Part shown: one piece after another, positions 17,573-25,541 of the stretch
Layout of the letters: every line of letters begins with the position of its first letter
Numbering within the stretch: position 1 is the stretch's first letter
Source of the DNA: Clostridium puniceum
GTDB taxonomy: Bacteria > Bacillota > Clostridia > Clostridiales > Clostridiaceae
NCBI RefSeq assembly: GCF_002006345.1
Contig: NZ_LZZM01000205.1
Location: forward strand, 1 to 37,086
Length of the DNA stretch: 37,086 nucleotides
Direction of reading: 5' to 3'
Position numbers and translations under genes: made by a program
Notes under the pieces: generated by a model
Told to the model about the DNA's origin: nothing
What the model saw: the letters and a program-made list of their open reading frames with translations, nothing else
The model's database searches: none

Positions 17573-17609
17573 TTTTCTGTTATAGTAAACTTATAGCTGG
17601 AAAAATTAT

Positions 17610-17645
17610 CTTTATATAAATTAGTTCACACTAATTTATATAAAG
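17610..17645. repeat. 15-bp perfect palindrome between panC and panD
   Basis: ctttatataaattag (17610-17624) is perfectly repeated inverted at 17631-17645 with a 6-base loop. No T run follows on the plus strand, so it may be an RNA processing or stabilising element, or a binding site, rather than a terminator. The remaining 17646-17815 shows no other clear element. Confidence 0.6.
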
Positions 17646-17815
17646 AATTTAATTAATGATGAGATATATGTTTCATTTACAAATTTATATAGAATTAACC
17701 GTGTAGGTAAAGATTTTATAAAATAATTATTTTTAAACATTAAATTTGAATTACGGAATATAGTAAAATTTTAATAACAATTAAACTTATTACACATATA
17801 CAAGGAGGATAAAAA

Positions 17816-18190
17816 ATGATACTTACTATGTTAAAAGGAAAAATACACAGAGCTACAGTAACGCAGGCTGAATTAAATTATGTAGGAAGCATAACAATAG
17901 ATAAGAGATTAATGGAAGCATCAGGAATATTAGAAAATGAAAAAGTTCAAATTGTTGATGTAAATAACGGAGCAAGGCTTGAAACATATGTAATTCCAGG
18001 GAAAAGAGATTCAGGAGTTATTTGCTTAAATGGAGCCGCTGCAAGACTTGTACAAACTGGTGATAAGGTAATAATAATTGCTTATGCTCAAATTGAGGAA
18101 GAGGACGCAAAAAAATATAAACCGGCTGTTGTATTTATGAATGACGATAATACAATAAAAGAAATTACTAATTATGAATCTAATAAATAG
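17816..18190 (+). CDS. panD: Aspartate 1-decarboxylase (pyruvoyl enzyme)
   Basis: Makes beta-alanine from aspartate for pantothenate. Product of 124 residues beginning MILTMLKGKIHRATVTQAEL. Self-cleavage occurs at the Gly24-Ser25 bond in YVGSITID, turning Ser into the pyruvoyl cofactor; that GS pair and the downstream Tyr and Arg residues (RLETYVIPGKR) and GAAARL are all present. ATG follows an AAGGAGG site. It ends the pan cluster and is closed by a terminator shared with the convergent gene. Confidence 0.96.
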   Translation: MILTMLKGKIHRATVTQAELNYVGSITIDKRLMEASGILENEKVQIVDVNNGARLETYVIPGKRDSGVICLNGAAARLVQTGDKVIIIAYAQIEEEDAKKYKPAVVFMNDDNTIKEITNYESNK

Positions 18191-18220
18191 AATTTAATTT
18201 ACAATTAGTAATTATTTAAA

Positions 18221-18249
18221 AGAGTGAGATTTATTTAAAATCTCACTCT
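18221..18249. terminator. Bidirectional terminator between panD and the convergent gene
   Basis: Perfect 12-bp stem agagtgagattt (18221-18232) with aaatctcactct (18238-18249), abutting the stop codon of the minus-strand gene at 18250. Confidence 0.9.
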
Positions 18250-18588
18250 CTATTTCTTTATAACACGAATAAGTATGGTTTCTGTATGCTTTCCACCATA
18301 TTCATCTTCAATTAGTATTTGAAACAGATCCAATCCAGAGAATCGCTTAGTTGATTTATATATAAGAGTAGATGCGTTTAGCAAGTATAATTTTCCGTAC
18401 CTAGGTCTTGATTTAATTTTTATTAAGCTATTAGTGTTGTAATAATTTACAATTTTTAAATCTAATACAATAGATTTACATGCGCATACGTAAAATGGCT
18501 TTATTTCCTTTATTTGTACTTTAAAGTTACAAGGATGTACTGTAAATTCGCACTTTTCTTTACAAGTTTCTTTATTCTCCAAAGTCAC
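18250..18588 (-). CDS. Small protein with a cadherin-like (Ig-type) repeat, unknown function
   Basis: Product of 112 residues. The first 40 residues hold five Cys (CKEKC, HPCN, CAC) and no signal peptide. From about residue 45 it follows the pattern of bacterial tandem beta-sandwich repeats: RPRYGKLYLLNASTLIYKS, then FSGLDLFQILIEDEYGGKHTETILIRV (compare the usual F.G.D.F.Y...D..G). Such domains are usually extracellular, but a lone one without an export signal suggests assembly on a surface by another route, such as the spore coat. GTG start follows AGGAAAAGGA. It is divergent from the Cys-rich gene at 18731 and next to a second related gene, with a sigma-K-like sequence upstream. Confidence 0.7.
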   Translation of the reverse strand: MTLENKETCKEKCEFTVHPCNFKVQIKEIKPFYVCACKSIVLDLKIVNYYNTNSLIKIKSRPRYGKLYLLNASTLIYKSTKRFSGLDLFQILIEDEYGGKHTETILIRVIKK

Positions 18589-18617
18589 ACGTCCTTTTCC
18601 TTTTTAAGTTTATAGTG

Positions 18618-18646
18618 CATATTATGTTTTTAAGTTAATAATTGTA
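18618..18646 (-). promoter_or_regulatory. Possible sigma-K promoter for the cadherin-like gene
   Basis: On the minus strand TACA (18646-18643), 16 bases, then CATAATATG (18626-18618). Compared with mACm-N16-CATAnnnTA it misses the first and last positions. Position about 30 bases before the GTG is plausible. Weak on its own. Confidence 0.35.
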
Positions 18647-18730
18647 CCATTTTCAAAGAAGTCTTAATATAATATTATATAATAAAATTGTAAATGAACT
18701 ATGGAAAATAGTTTATTTGGAGGTTATATT

Positions 18731-19192
18731 ATGAGTATAAACAAAGATAGATATGATAACATTCATGATAAATATATAAAGGAAGATAAAATTGTTAACA
18801 AATTTCCTAAAGATGAAGATAAGAAGATGGAGAATTATTCTCATAAACAAGAATCAAAAATTTCTGTCAATTATAAGTTGAAAGTTAATTTTGATAGGAA
18901 AAATAAGATGATTTATTTACATCCAGGAAAATCTCAATATTTTACAATTCATGTATCAAAATGCCGTGGTGATGTTACTATTAAATATAAAGGATGTTAT
19001 CAAAGTAATGGGATATGCGGGAATCTTGGAATATATAGAATAGTTGAATCGGGAATATTTGTAGAAACTTATCCTAAATTAAATCCTAGAAAGAATGATT
19101 TTTTAACTTTCACTGCAACTGACGAATGTAATAAAGAATGCTATGATTTTGTTGTAATATTCAGTTGTAATTCATGTGGATGTTATTACTAA
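18731..19192 (+). CDS. Cys-containing protein of a two-member family, unknown function
   Basis: ATG 18731 is chosen because GGAGG (18719-18723) lies just before it; the in-frame ATG at 18701 has no such site. Product of 153 residues: a hydrophilic, charged N-terminal third (KDEDKKMENYSHK), then a beta-rich domain FDRKNKMIYLHPGKSQYFTI, CRGDVTIKY, CGNLGIYRIVESGIF and a Cys-rich end (CNKECYDF, CNSCGCYY). The core matches the protein at 19647-20219: RKNK.IY, GK.QYFT, C.GD, LG.Y.IV.SGI, with similar Cys positions near the end. No signal peptide or membrane segment. Cys-rich small proteins without export signals are typical of spore coat or exosporium layers; that is inference from context. Confidence 0.7.
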   Translation: MSINKDRYDNIHDKYIKEDKIVNKFPKDEDKKMENYSHKQESKISVNYKLKVNFDRKNKMIYLHPGKSQYFTIHVSKCRGDVTIKYKGCYQSNGICGNLGIYRIVESGIFVETYPKLNPRKNDFLTFTATDECNKECYDFVVIFSCNSCGCYY

Positions 19193-19453
19193 GGTACATT
19201 CAAAAACAACTAGTCAATAATTGTATAAATTATATGAATCAAATTATTAATATCAGTTGAGTATAGAAATATATTAAATTGTTAAATTTGATATAAAGTG
19301 ATGTGAAATTTAAAGTAGATCCAATTCAGTTTACTATGTAATTTCATGCCATTTTCTATGCTATAAAGTTTACAAAATATAACATTAGTAATACTTAATT
19401 TTTAAGTGATAGATATTCGTGAAGCTTATTAATTTTTCATGGAAAGAGGAGTG

Positions 19454-19480
19454 TCATCTTAAAGTGTCAATTCATATACT
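19454..19480 (+). promoter_or_regulatory. Possible sigma-E/K-type promoter in the 454-base gap
   Basis: TCATCTT (19454-19460), 12 bases, CATATACT (19473-19480) resembles the B. subtilis sigma-E boxes KMATATT and CATACAmT with a short spacer. It lies 167 bases before the start codon at 19647, leaving a long AT-rich leader. The rest of 19193-19646 shows no ORF with a ribosome binding site and no clear structured RNA. Confidence 0.3.
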
Positions 19481-19646
19481 ATCATATAATAAAAACGGTA
19501 TTTAATAGTTAATTATGCTTTTATGTGAATAATTGCAATAATTAAAAAATTTGTTTATATAACTAAAAAGAAAATTAATTGAAATGAGAAAAGAAAACTA
19601 TATGAATAAACTAATATATTTATATAGATAATTTGGGAGGAAATTT

Positions 19647-20219
19647 ATGAAAAATAAAGAAATATCTTTAGAAGAAATTATGAAAGAGGCAGATTTAGCA
19701 TCAGGGCTAGATTTAGATATGTTAATAGAAGAGTATGTATATGAAGATGAAGATATCGAATTAAAAGCAGAACCTAAGAAAAAAACTGAAAAAGAAAGAG
19801 AAACTGATGAAGGAAAAGGTCATGGGTGTCATGTGCCACCTGTAAAGATAAGTTGTGATTTAGAAGTAGCTTTTGGACGTAAAAATAAGATTATTTATGT
19901 GAACTCAGGCAAATTACAATATTTTACAGCGTTTGCAAAAAAATGTTGTGGTGATGAGACAATTGAAATAGAATATTGTGGTGATAATATAAAGTGTATA
20001 TGTGGAGAAGCAGTTATACGCGGTTCTCTTGGATATTATAAAATAGTTAAATCAGGCATAATATTCATACCACGTCGCAATTTATCTGAAATTCCTGATG
20101 AGTGGTTTCCAACCGATATTTTATGCTTCAAAGCAAAAAGTAAATGTGATAAAGACGTTAAATTTGATGTAATATTCACTTATTCTAGATCTGTAGATAG
20201 ACGTTGTAAATGTCATTAA
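19647..20219 (+). CDS. Cys-rich protein, paralogue of 18731-19192
   Basis: Product of 190 residues starting at an ATG behind GGGAGG. The N-terminal 65 residues are acidic and helical (EEIMKEADLASGLDLDMLIEEYVYEDEDIE, then a KKKTEKERETDEGKG linker). From CHVPPVKISCDLEVAFGRKNK onward it aligns with its neighbour: RKNKIIYVNSGKLQYFT, CCGDETIEIEYCGD, SLGYYKIVKSGI and a Cys- and basic-rich end (RRCKCH). About ten Cys in the C-terminal 125 residues suggest disulfide cross-linking. The two genes look like a tandem duplication whose N-terminal arms have diverged. The family is not recognised. Confidence 0.7.
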   Translation: MKNKEISLEEIMKEADLASGLDLDMLIEEYVYEDEDIELKAEPKKKTEKERETDEGKGHGCHVPPVKISCDLEVAFGRKNKIIYVNSGKLQYFTAFAKKCCGDETIEIEYCGDNIKCICGEAVIRGSLGYYKIVKSGIIFIPRRNLSEIPDEWFPTDILCFKAKSKCDKDVKFDVIFTYSRSVDRRCKCH

Positions 20220-20267
20220 ATCTACTAGAAAATTATATATAAATTAAAAGATAATGAAATTTAATAA

Positions 20268-20313
20268 AGAAGAGGATATAATAAGCAAAAGTGCTTTATT
20301 ATATCCTCCTTCT
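20268..20313. terminator. Bidirectional terminator between convergent transcripts
   Basis: Long stem, agaagaggatataataagc (20268-20286) with 20293-20313, with small bulges. Separates the Cys-rich gene from the minus-strand glycan operon. Confidence 0.85.
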
Positions 20314-20374
20314 ATATAGAATTATTTTTCATGTAGACGGTGCTTATTTTGATTTCTTAATTCTTAGTATACTT

Positions 20375-21469
20375 TTACCACTGATTTAAAACATTTATTA
20401 CATAATTAATTTCTGATTCACGTATTCCATACCATAGTGGCAAACTTAATACTGTCTTTGAAATGGTCTCTGCCACTGGAAAATCTCCAGAATTATATCC
20501 CAAATCCTCATATGCCTTTTGTAGATGAATAGGTATTGGATAATGGATTAAAGTTTCAATTCCATTAGCCTTTAAATAATTCACTAGCTTATCTCTAAAT
20601 TCAGTTTTTATTATAAAAATATGCCATATAGACTCATATGGTGAGTTTATAAATGGAAGAGCTATTTTATTGTTATTAATTCCTTCAAGATATAGTTTGG
20701 CATTTTCTTGTCTACTAGCATTCCATTTATCTAGGTACTTAAGCTTTATTCTTAAAATTTCAGCTTGTATTTCATCTAGCCTTGAATTAATACCCTTATA
20801 CTCGTGATGATATTTAATTGTTGAGCCATAATTTCTTATAGCTCGCACTTTTTGTGCCAATAGACTGTCATTAGTTAGAATAGCTCCACCATCTCCTAAA
20901 GCTCCTAAATTCTTTCCAGGATAAAAGCTAAAGCCAGCTGCATCACCAAGATTTCCTGTTTTTTTACCATTATATATTGCTCCATGTGCTTGAGCTGCAT
21001 CTTCTATAAGTTTTAAATTATATTTTTTACAAAGCACTTTTATTTTATCAATTTCTACGGGTCTTCCATAGAGATGAACAGCAATAATAGCTTTTGTTTT
21101 TGGAGTGATAGCTTTTTCAATTTTATTTGTATCTATATTAAAGGTTTTAATGTCAGGTTCCACAAAAACAATTTTTGCACCAACATAAGAAACTGCCAGT
21201 GCGGTAGCAATAAAGGTGTTAGAAGGCACAATAACTTCATCACCATCACCAATATCATATCCTTTTAAAATAATGGAAAGGGCATCTAATCCATTTCCAC
21301 AGCTTATACAATAATCAGCATGGCAATATTTAGAAAAATCTTCCTCGAAGGCTTCTACACTGTTTCCTAAAATAAATGAATTTCTATCATATATTTTCTC
21401 AAAAGCACTTACAATTTCATCTCTTATTTCCATATGCATTGGTTCTAAATTCAAAAATGGTATTTTCAT
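20375..21469 (-). CDS. dTDP-3-keto-6-deoxyhexose 3-aminotransferase (FdtB/QdtB type)
   Basis: Product of 364 residues, DegT/DnrJ/EryC1 family, PLP-dependent. It shows MKIPFLNLEPMH at the start, SCGNGLDALSIILKG, IVPSNTFIATALA, LYGRPVEID, LIEDAAQAHGA, the Schiff-base Lys in FSFYPGKNLGALGDGGAI, RLDEIQAEIL and HYPIPIHLQKAY. It lies 12 bases after the FdtA-type ketoisomerase, the same pairing as fdtA-fdtB and qdtA-qdtB, which make dTDP-Fuc3N or dTDP-Qui3N. It therefore probably aminates C-3 of dTDP-3-keto-6-deoxyhexose with glutamate. Gluco or galacto product depends on the ketoisomerase and cannot be told here. ATG follows AAGGG. Last gene of its operon. Confidence 0.88.
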   Translation of the reverse strand: MKIPFLNLEPMHMEIRDEIVSAFEKIYDRNSFILGNSVEAFEEDFSKYCHADYCISCGNGLDALSIILKGYDIGDGDEVIVPSNTFIATALAVSYVGAKIVFVEPDIKTFNIDTNKIEKAITPKTKAIIAVHLYGRPVEIDKIKVLCKKYNLKLIEDAAQAHGAIYNGKKTGNLGDAAGFSFYPGKNLGALGDGGAILTNDSLLAQKVRAIRNYGSTIKYHHEYKGINSRLDEIQAEILRIKLKYLDKWNASRQENAKLYLEGINNNKIALPFINSPYESIWHIFIIKTEFRDKLVNYLKANGIETLIHYPIPIHLQKAYEDLGYNSGDFPVAETISKTVLSLPLWYGIRESEINYVINVLNQW

Positions 21470-21481
21470 ATAAATCCCTTC

Positions 21482-21889
21482 CTAATATCTATTACATGCT
21501 TCTTGCATATAAAAGTCCATATTTCGTATATAATCATTTTCATTATAATACTCAGATGCCAGTACTAAAAGAACAGCACCATCGCTAAAATCATACATTT
21601 CTCTCCAAACATAAGGTCCAATATATAGACCTACTGATGAGTTGTTTAATAAAAACTCGACTTCTTCTTTTGGATTTTTAACTTTTACTTTTACAGAGCC
21701 ATTAACACATATGAGTACTTGATGAAGTTTTCTGTGAGCATGGAAACCTCTTGTTATATTAAGTGGTACTTTTGAAATATAATAAATACGTTTTATATCA
21801 AAAGGAATATCCACCATTTCCTCTATAGGTGTTAAATCGCCATATTTACCATTTATATTTATAAATTTTAACAAGGAACAATTATACAT
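21482..21889 (-). CDS. dTDP-4-keto-6-deoxyglucose 3,4-ketoisomerase (FdtA/QdtA type cupin)
   Basis: Product of 135 residues, a single WxcM-like cupin. Marks are FDIKRIYYISKVPLNITRGFHAHRKLHQVLICVNGSVKV, including the catalytic-region His pair in RGFHAHRKLHQ, then GLYIGPYVWREMYDFSDGAVLLVLASEYYNENDYIR. This matches FdtA, QdtA and Tyl1a, which move the keto group of dTDP-4-keto-6-deoxyglucose from C-4 to C-3. Its partner aminotransferase follows at once. dTDP-4-keto-6-deoxyglucose itself must come from RmlA and RmlB elsewhere in the genome, as neither is in this window. ATG follows AAGGAGG. Confidence 0.9.
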   Translation of the reverse strand: MYNCSLLKFININGKYGDLTPIEEMVDIPFDIKRIYYISKVPLNITRGFHAHRKLHQVLICVNGSVKVKVKNPKEEVEFLLNNSSVGLYIGPYVWREMYDFSDGAVLLVLASEYYNENDYIRNMDFYMQEACNRY

Positions 21890-21911
21890 GTTGCCTCCTT
21901 AATAAATATTG

Positions 21912-23039
21912 TTAAACATTTTTCAAAAAATTTCTTAAATAATCTTCTTCCAATTCAAAGCTATTCTGATAAAGAACAACATTAGGATTATAATGAACTT
22001 TTGCATCTAAATAATGACACTGTTGTCCTAATACGCCAGCTATATTTGAATAGCAGGAGAGTTGTATTTCTTTAGGTAAAATGCAAATAATTTTTGCATT
22101 TTTATTAGCAAATAATATATTGGTAAATCCAGCCCCACTTGCACCTGCTATAAATTCAGCTTCAGAAAAAACTTTCAATTGATCTTGAAATGACATTATT
22201 TCTGGGTATACAATTTCATAATCATGATCCTTAAAAATTTGTTCAATAGTATTTTGATTCAATAGTATTCTAGTACCGAAACAATTTTTTCTAGAAATAA
22301 ATAATTTTTTAGAAGTAGTACCATTAATAGACAGATTATCATGAAGCAAATTAACAGCAGTATCATTCATAATATAATCTTCATATCTTAGCAAAGTATT
22401 TTTTTTTAGATCAATAGGTCCAATAAGTAAGTCTGATATATATATTAATTTATCAATATCATAACAATATCCTAATTTCAGTGGGATAATATTTCTACCG
22501 TGAATGTTTAGCATGTCTAATTCATCTTTGAAAGATTTAATTTTAAAACATCTTTCATCCACTAATATTGGAATTTTATTATATTCTTCTATTTCATTAA
22601 TTAAACATAATTTAGATAGTACTTCCATATTAAAATGAAAATAGTTAAAAGAAGCATTTGATAAAAGCATTATACCTTCTTCAATTTTTTCATTTGCTTT
22701 TTCGTAGTAAGTTAAAGTAACATTTCTATCCACGAAATATACATTGCTCACTGCTAAATTAAATCTATTTTCATGATCTCTTAGTGGTAAATCATAAATG
22801 CAATTATCATTTTTATCAAAAATTATACTATTTCCACCAATTAAGTTTACATTATATAACTCAGCTATATAAATTTCCGGAAACTTAATATTTATATAGT
22901 TATTAGCTTTAGTATTATCTCTGTAATTTGGAATATAATTTTTCTGAGACTGTTCTTTTTGTTTAATAAAATATTTGTAATTATGAATATTACAATATTC
23001 TTTACATGAAATATTATTTAATCTTCTTTCAATGCTCAT
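21912..23039 (-). CDS. Family 61-type glycosyltransferase (copy 2)
   Basis: Product of 375 residues. The GT61 (DUF563) marks are NASFNYFHFNMEVLSKL (compare NYWHWL.E), IPILVDERCF, KLFISRKN and FSEAEFIAGASGAGFTNILFA, followed by the C-terminal strand pattern. It is a close paralogue of 24061-25191: both begin with ERRLNNISCKEYC- or EKRLNNISCKEYC-like sequence, share YIPNYR, EEGIML, EVLSKLCLIN and SEAEFIAGA, and have nearly equal length. GT61 enzymes add xylose, GlcNAc or other sugars; the donor here is unknown. No signal peptide, so it works in the cytosol, in the mother cell if sporulation-controlled. ATG follows AGGAGG. It sits between an acyltransferase and the dTDP-amino-sugar genes. Confidence 0.83.
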   Translation of the reverse strand: MSIERRLNNISCKEYCNIHNYKYFIKQKEQSQKNYIPNYRDNTKANNYINIKFPEIYIAELYNVNLIGGNSIIFDKNDNCIYDLPLRDHENRFNLAVSNVYFVDRNVTLTYYEKANEKIEEGIMLLSNASFNYFHFNMEVLSKLCLINEIEEYNKIPILVDERCFKIKSFKDELDMLNIHGRNIIPLKLGYCYDIDKLIYISDLLIGPIDLKKNTLLRYEDYIMNDTAVNLLHDNLSINGTTSKKLFISRKNCFGTRILLNQNTIEQIFKDHDYEIVYPEIMSFQDQLKVFSEAEFIAGASGAGFTNILFANKNAKIICILPKEIQLSCYSNIAGVLGQQCHYLDAKVHYNPNVVLYQNSFELEEDYLRNFLKNV

Positions 23040-23097
23040 TTGTTAGTTCCTCCTGTTTCAACATATAGGTAAGATTTAGTATTGTAAAATTGATAAT

Positions 23098-23895
23098 TTA
23101 TTTTAACTTCTCATTTTTTAACCATTGTTCATATCCTAATTTTACCCAAGGCATTCCTCTGGAAAAATTATATTTCCAAGGATAAACTTGCTTACCTGTA
23201 AGTTTATTTTTTATATCTTTAGTTAAACATATTTTCTTTGCTGGATTTCCAGCAACTACTGTTTCTTTTTCAACATTTTTAGTTACGATGCTTCCTGCAC
23301 CTACTAAGGATTCCTCACCTATATTCACTCCAGGTAAAATTATACTTCCGGCGGCAACTACTGAATAATCTTCTAAAGTAGCGCCTATTATAATTTGTGA
23401 GGGTGGGGTAGGATCATTAGTCAATATTACATGCGGAAAAATCCAAACAAAATTTTTTATTAAACTTTTCTCACCTACAAATACGTTACTATGAAGACTT
23501 ACATAATTACCTATAATACATTCTTCTTGCACATCAGATGAGGTTCCTATTCTAACATTATTACCTATTATTGAGCTTTCTCTAATAGTCACTCTGTGAC
23601 CAGTTTGAAAGTTATTTCCTATAGTTGTATTACCATAAATAATTGTTTCACTCCTAATTAACGAATTTTCTCCTATAATTAAAGGATTAATTTTATTTAT
23701 CCTATCAGAATAAAAATCCATTAAGTATTCTCCAAGAATACATCTCGCTCCTATGAAGCTTCCTTTTTTTATATGAACATTATCTCTTATTATTACTCCA
23801 TGGTCTATAAAACAATTATCTTCAATGAGTACATTATTACCAATAATAACATTTTCTTTAACTGTAGCAGTATCTGAAATTATACATTTACTCAT
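23098..23895 (-). CDS. Hexapeptide-repeat (left-handed beta-helix) acyltransferase
   Basis: Product of 265 residues starting MSKCIISDTATVKENVIIG; the ATG at 23895 follows GGTGGGG, while the TTG at 23910 lies before it. Most of the protein is hexapeptide repeats (IIGNNVLIEDNCFIDHG, IIGNYVSLHSN), a loop with FPHVILTNDPTPPSQIIIGA, and the closing IILPGVNIGEESLVGAGSIVTKNVEKETVVAGNPAKKI. The NDP-loop and end match the O- and N-acetyltransferases of nucleotide-sugar pathways, such as WlbB, QdtC and FdtD. Next to FdtA and FdtB it most likely N-acetylates dTDP-3-amino-3,6-dideoxyhexose. At 265 residues it is longer than most of these, with a C-terminal tail WKYNFSRGMPWVKLGYEQW of unknown role. Confidence 0.85.
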   Translation of the reverse strand: MSKCIISDTATVKENVIIGNNVLIEDNCFIDHGVIIRDNVHIKKGSFIGARCILGEYLMDFYSDRINKINPLIIGENSLIRSETIIYGNTTIGNNFQTGHRVTIRESSIIGNNVRIGTSSDVQEECIIGNYVSLHSNVFVGEKSLIKNFVWIFPHVILTNDPTPPSQIIIGATLEDYSVVAAGSIILPGVNIGEESLVGAGSIVTKNVEKETVVAGNPAKKICLTKDIKNKLTGKQVYPWKYNFSRGMPWVKLGYEQWLKNEKLK

Positions 23896-23945
23896 ATCCC
23901 CACCTATCAATATAACCTTTCTCTTACAGTTACTTTATTTCATTT

Positions 23946-23973
23946 TATCGTATGCATATATTGAAAAAATGTT
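23946..23973 (-). promoter_or_regulatory. Sigma-K-type promoter for the acyltransferase-GT61-fdtAB operon
   Basis: On the minus strand AACA (23973-23970), a 15-base spacer, then CATACGATA (23954-23946). This fits mACm and CATAnnnTA exactly. The sequence ttttttcaatatat between the boxes is nearly the same as in the promoters at 25463 and 31723. It lies about 50 bases before the start codon. Confidence 0.7.
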
Positions 23974-24007
23974 CAATATACAAGTATTTAACATAAAGAT
24001 CATGAAT

Positions 24008-24055
24008 CTAAAAATAAGCCTTGGGTGAAGGTTTATTTTAACTCAAGGCTTAAAA
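24008..24055 (-). terminator. Terminator after GT61 copy 1
   Basis: Stem aagccttgggt (24016-24026) with actcaaggctt (24041-24051), one G-U-type mismatch; on the minus strand it is followed by a T run. It separates GT61 copy 1 from the next minus-strand transcript. Confidence 0.75.
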
Positions 24056-24060
24056 TGCGG

Positions 24061-25191
24061 CTATTTCATAATTTTTAAAAATTTTTTTAGAAATTCTTCA
24101 TCCAATTTAAAGCTATTCTGATAATACCTAAATGGTGTTTCTTTAGAAAGTTCTGCATCTAAAAAGTAGCAATGTTGTCCTAATATACCAGCTATATTTG
24201 AAATCCAAGGCCATTCTATTGCTTTTGGTTGTATACATATGATTTTTGCATTTTTATTAGCAAATACAATATTTGTAAATCCAGCGCCGTATGCACCTGC
24301 TATAAATTCAGCTTCAGAAAATATTTTCAATTTATCATAGAAAGGCATTGCTTCAGGAAAAATGATTTCATAACCATTTTCTGAAAAAATCTGTTCAACA
24401 ATATCCTGATTTTCTAATCTAGGGTTAGGAGTATTTCGTCTAGAGATAAATATTTTCCTAAATATATTACTTTTAATTGACAAATTTTCATTTAATAGTT
24501 TGATGCATAAATCATCCATAACACAATCTTTATTTTTTAACAAATAACCTTCTTTAATCTGAAACGGATAAATCGCTAAATCTGAAATGTATATTAATTT
24601 TTCTATATTATAGCAGCACCATTTTTTTATAGAAATTATTTTACGACCATTTTTATTAAGCATTTCTAACTCTTCTAGAAACTGTGGTGTTCTAAGGCAA
24701 ATTTCATCTATCAATATTGGGACATTATTATATTCATCTACTCCATTAATAAGGCATAATTTAGACAACACTTCTGTATGAAAATGAGAAAAATTATAAG
24801 AACAAGCACCTACTAGCATTATTCCTTCTTCAATAGTTTCAATAGGTTCATTATAGTTAATACAAGTATTATTTTTATCTACATATATTGTATTATTACA
24901 TCTTAAATCAAACTTATTTTCATCATCTTTTAGTGGTAGATCATAAATACAATAATTATTTTCATCAAAAATTATATAATTTGCGCCAATTATATTAACA
25001 TTATTTAATTCGGAAATAAAAATTTCTGGGTATTTTACTACATTCATATAATTAATAGCTTCCGGTTTCTCTCTATAGTTAGGTATATATATTTTCTGAT
25101 AATGCTGTTTTAATATAATTGAATATTTCATATTATGAATATCGCAATATTCTTTACAGGAAATATTATTTAATCTCTTTTCGATAGTCAT
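24061..25191 (-). CDS. Family 61-type glycosyltransferase (copy 1)
   Basis: Product of 376 residues, paralogue of 21912-23039 with the same order of motifs: RLNNISCKEYC, YIPNYREKPEA, CSYNFSHFHTEVLSKLCLING, KIFISRRN and FSEAEFIAGAYGAGFTNIVFA. The GT61 donor-site region (SR.N, then G..GAG.TN) is intact in both copies, so both may be active, perhaps on successive sugars. ATG follows AAGGGGGA. It has its own terminator and is divergent from the rfbF operon. A CATACCATA lies upstream but with no good -35 partner, so its promoter is not assigned. Confidence 0.83.
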   Translation of the reverse strand: MTIEKRLNNISCKEYCDIHNMKYSIILKQHYQKIYIPNYREKPEAINYMNVVKYPEIFISELNNVNIIGANYIIFDENNYCIYDLPLKDDENKFDLRCNNTIYVDKNNTCINYNEPIETIEEGIMLVGACSYNFSHFHTEVLSKLCLINGVDEYNNVPILIDEICLRTPQFLEELEMLNKNGRKIISIKKWCCYNIEKLIYISDLAIYPFQIKEGYLLKNKDCVMDDLCIKLLNENLSIKSNIFRKIFISRRNTPNPRLENQDIVEQIFSENGYEIIFPEAMPFYDKLKIFSEAEFIAGAYGAGFTNIVFANKNAKIICIQPKAIEWPWISNIAGILGQHCYFLDAELSKETPFRYYQNSFKLDEEFLKKFLKIMK

Positions 25192-25399
25192 TTATTAATT
25201 CCCCCTTAATAATAATGTTTAATATTTTTAAATTCCACTTCTGCTAAATAGCTTTTATCATACATAAACTAGTAATCACAAACCCAAGAATTTCATAATA
25301 TATGGTATGATAATTTAATGTATTTGAATACAAAAAAATAAATAGTCCCTAATACTTGCATATTTTATAATTATCTATTTTTTTCTAAATAATACTTAT

Positions 25400-25500
25400 A
25401 AACACCTTTATAATTTTACAAAACAATCCTGTAATCAATACTTATATATGGTTGCAGAGTAGCACACTTTTTTCAGTATATTCATAAGATAATACTGTTA
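25400..25500 (+). repeat. Duplicated promoter module, copy 1
   Basis: Aligns with 31661-31761: both begin aaacacctttataatttt, share gtaatca and a dyad, and end cttttttca-tatattcataagata. By eye about 80% of positions match over 100 bases. It contains the sigma-K-type promoter at 25463-25491. The divergent gap 25192-25399 before it is AT-rich with no other clear element. Confidence 0.85.
25463..25491 (+). promoter_or_regulatory. Sigma-K-type promoter for rfbFGH-yerE-like operon
   Basis: CACA (25463-25466), a 16-base spacer (cttttttcagtatatt), CATAAGATA (25483-25491). Both boxes fit the B. subtilis sigma-K consensus mACm and CATAnnnTA. The start codon lies 50 bases downstream. Confidence 0.75.
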
Positions 25501-25541
25501 TAGATAAAATTTTAAGTTGAATATTGATAAAGGAGCTAGAA

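Noticed and set aside
25280..25320. CATACCATA on the minus strand as a sigma-K -10 for GT61 copy 1
   Set aside because: No mACm element lies 15-17 bases upstream; the six-base match alone is expected by chance in such AT-rich DNA.
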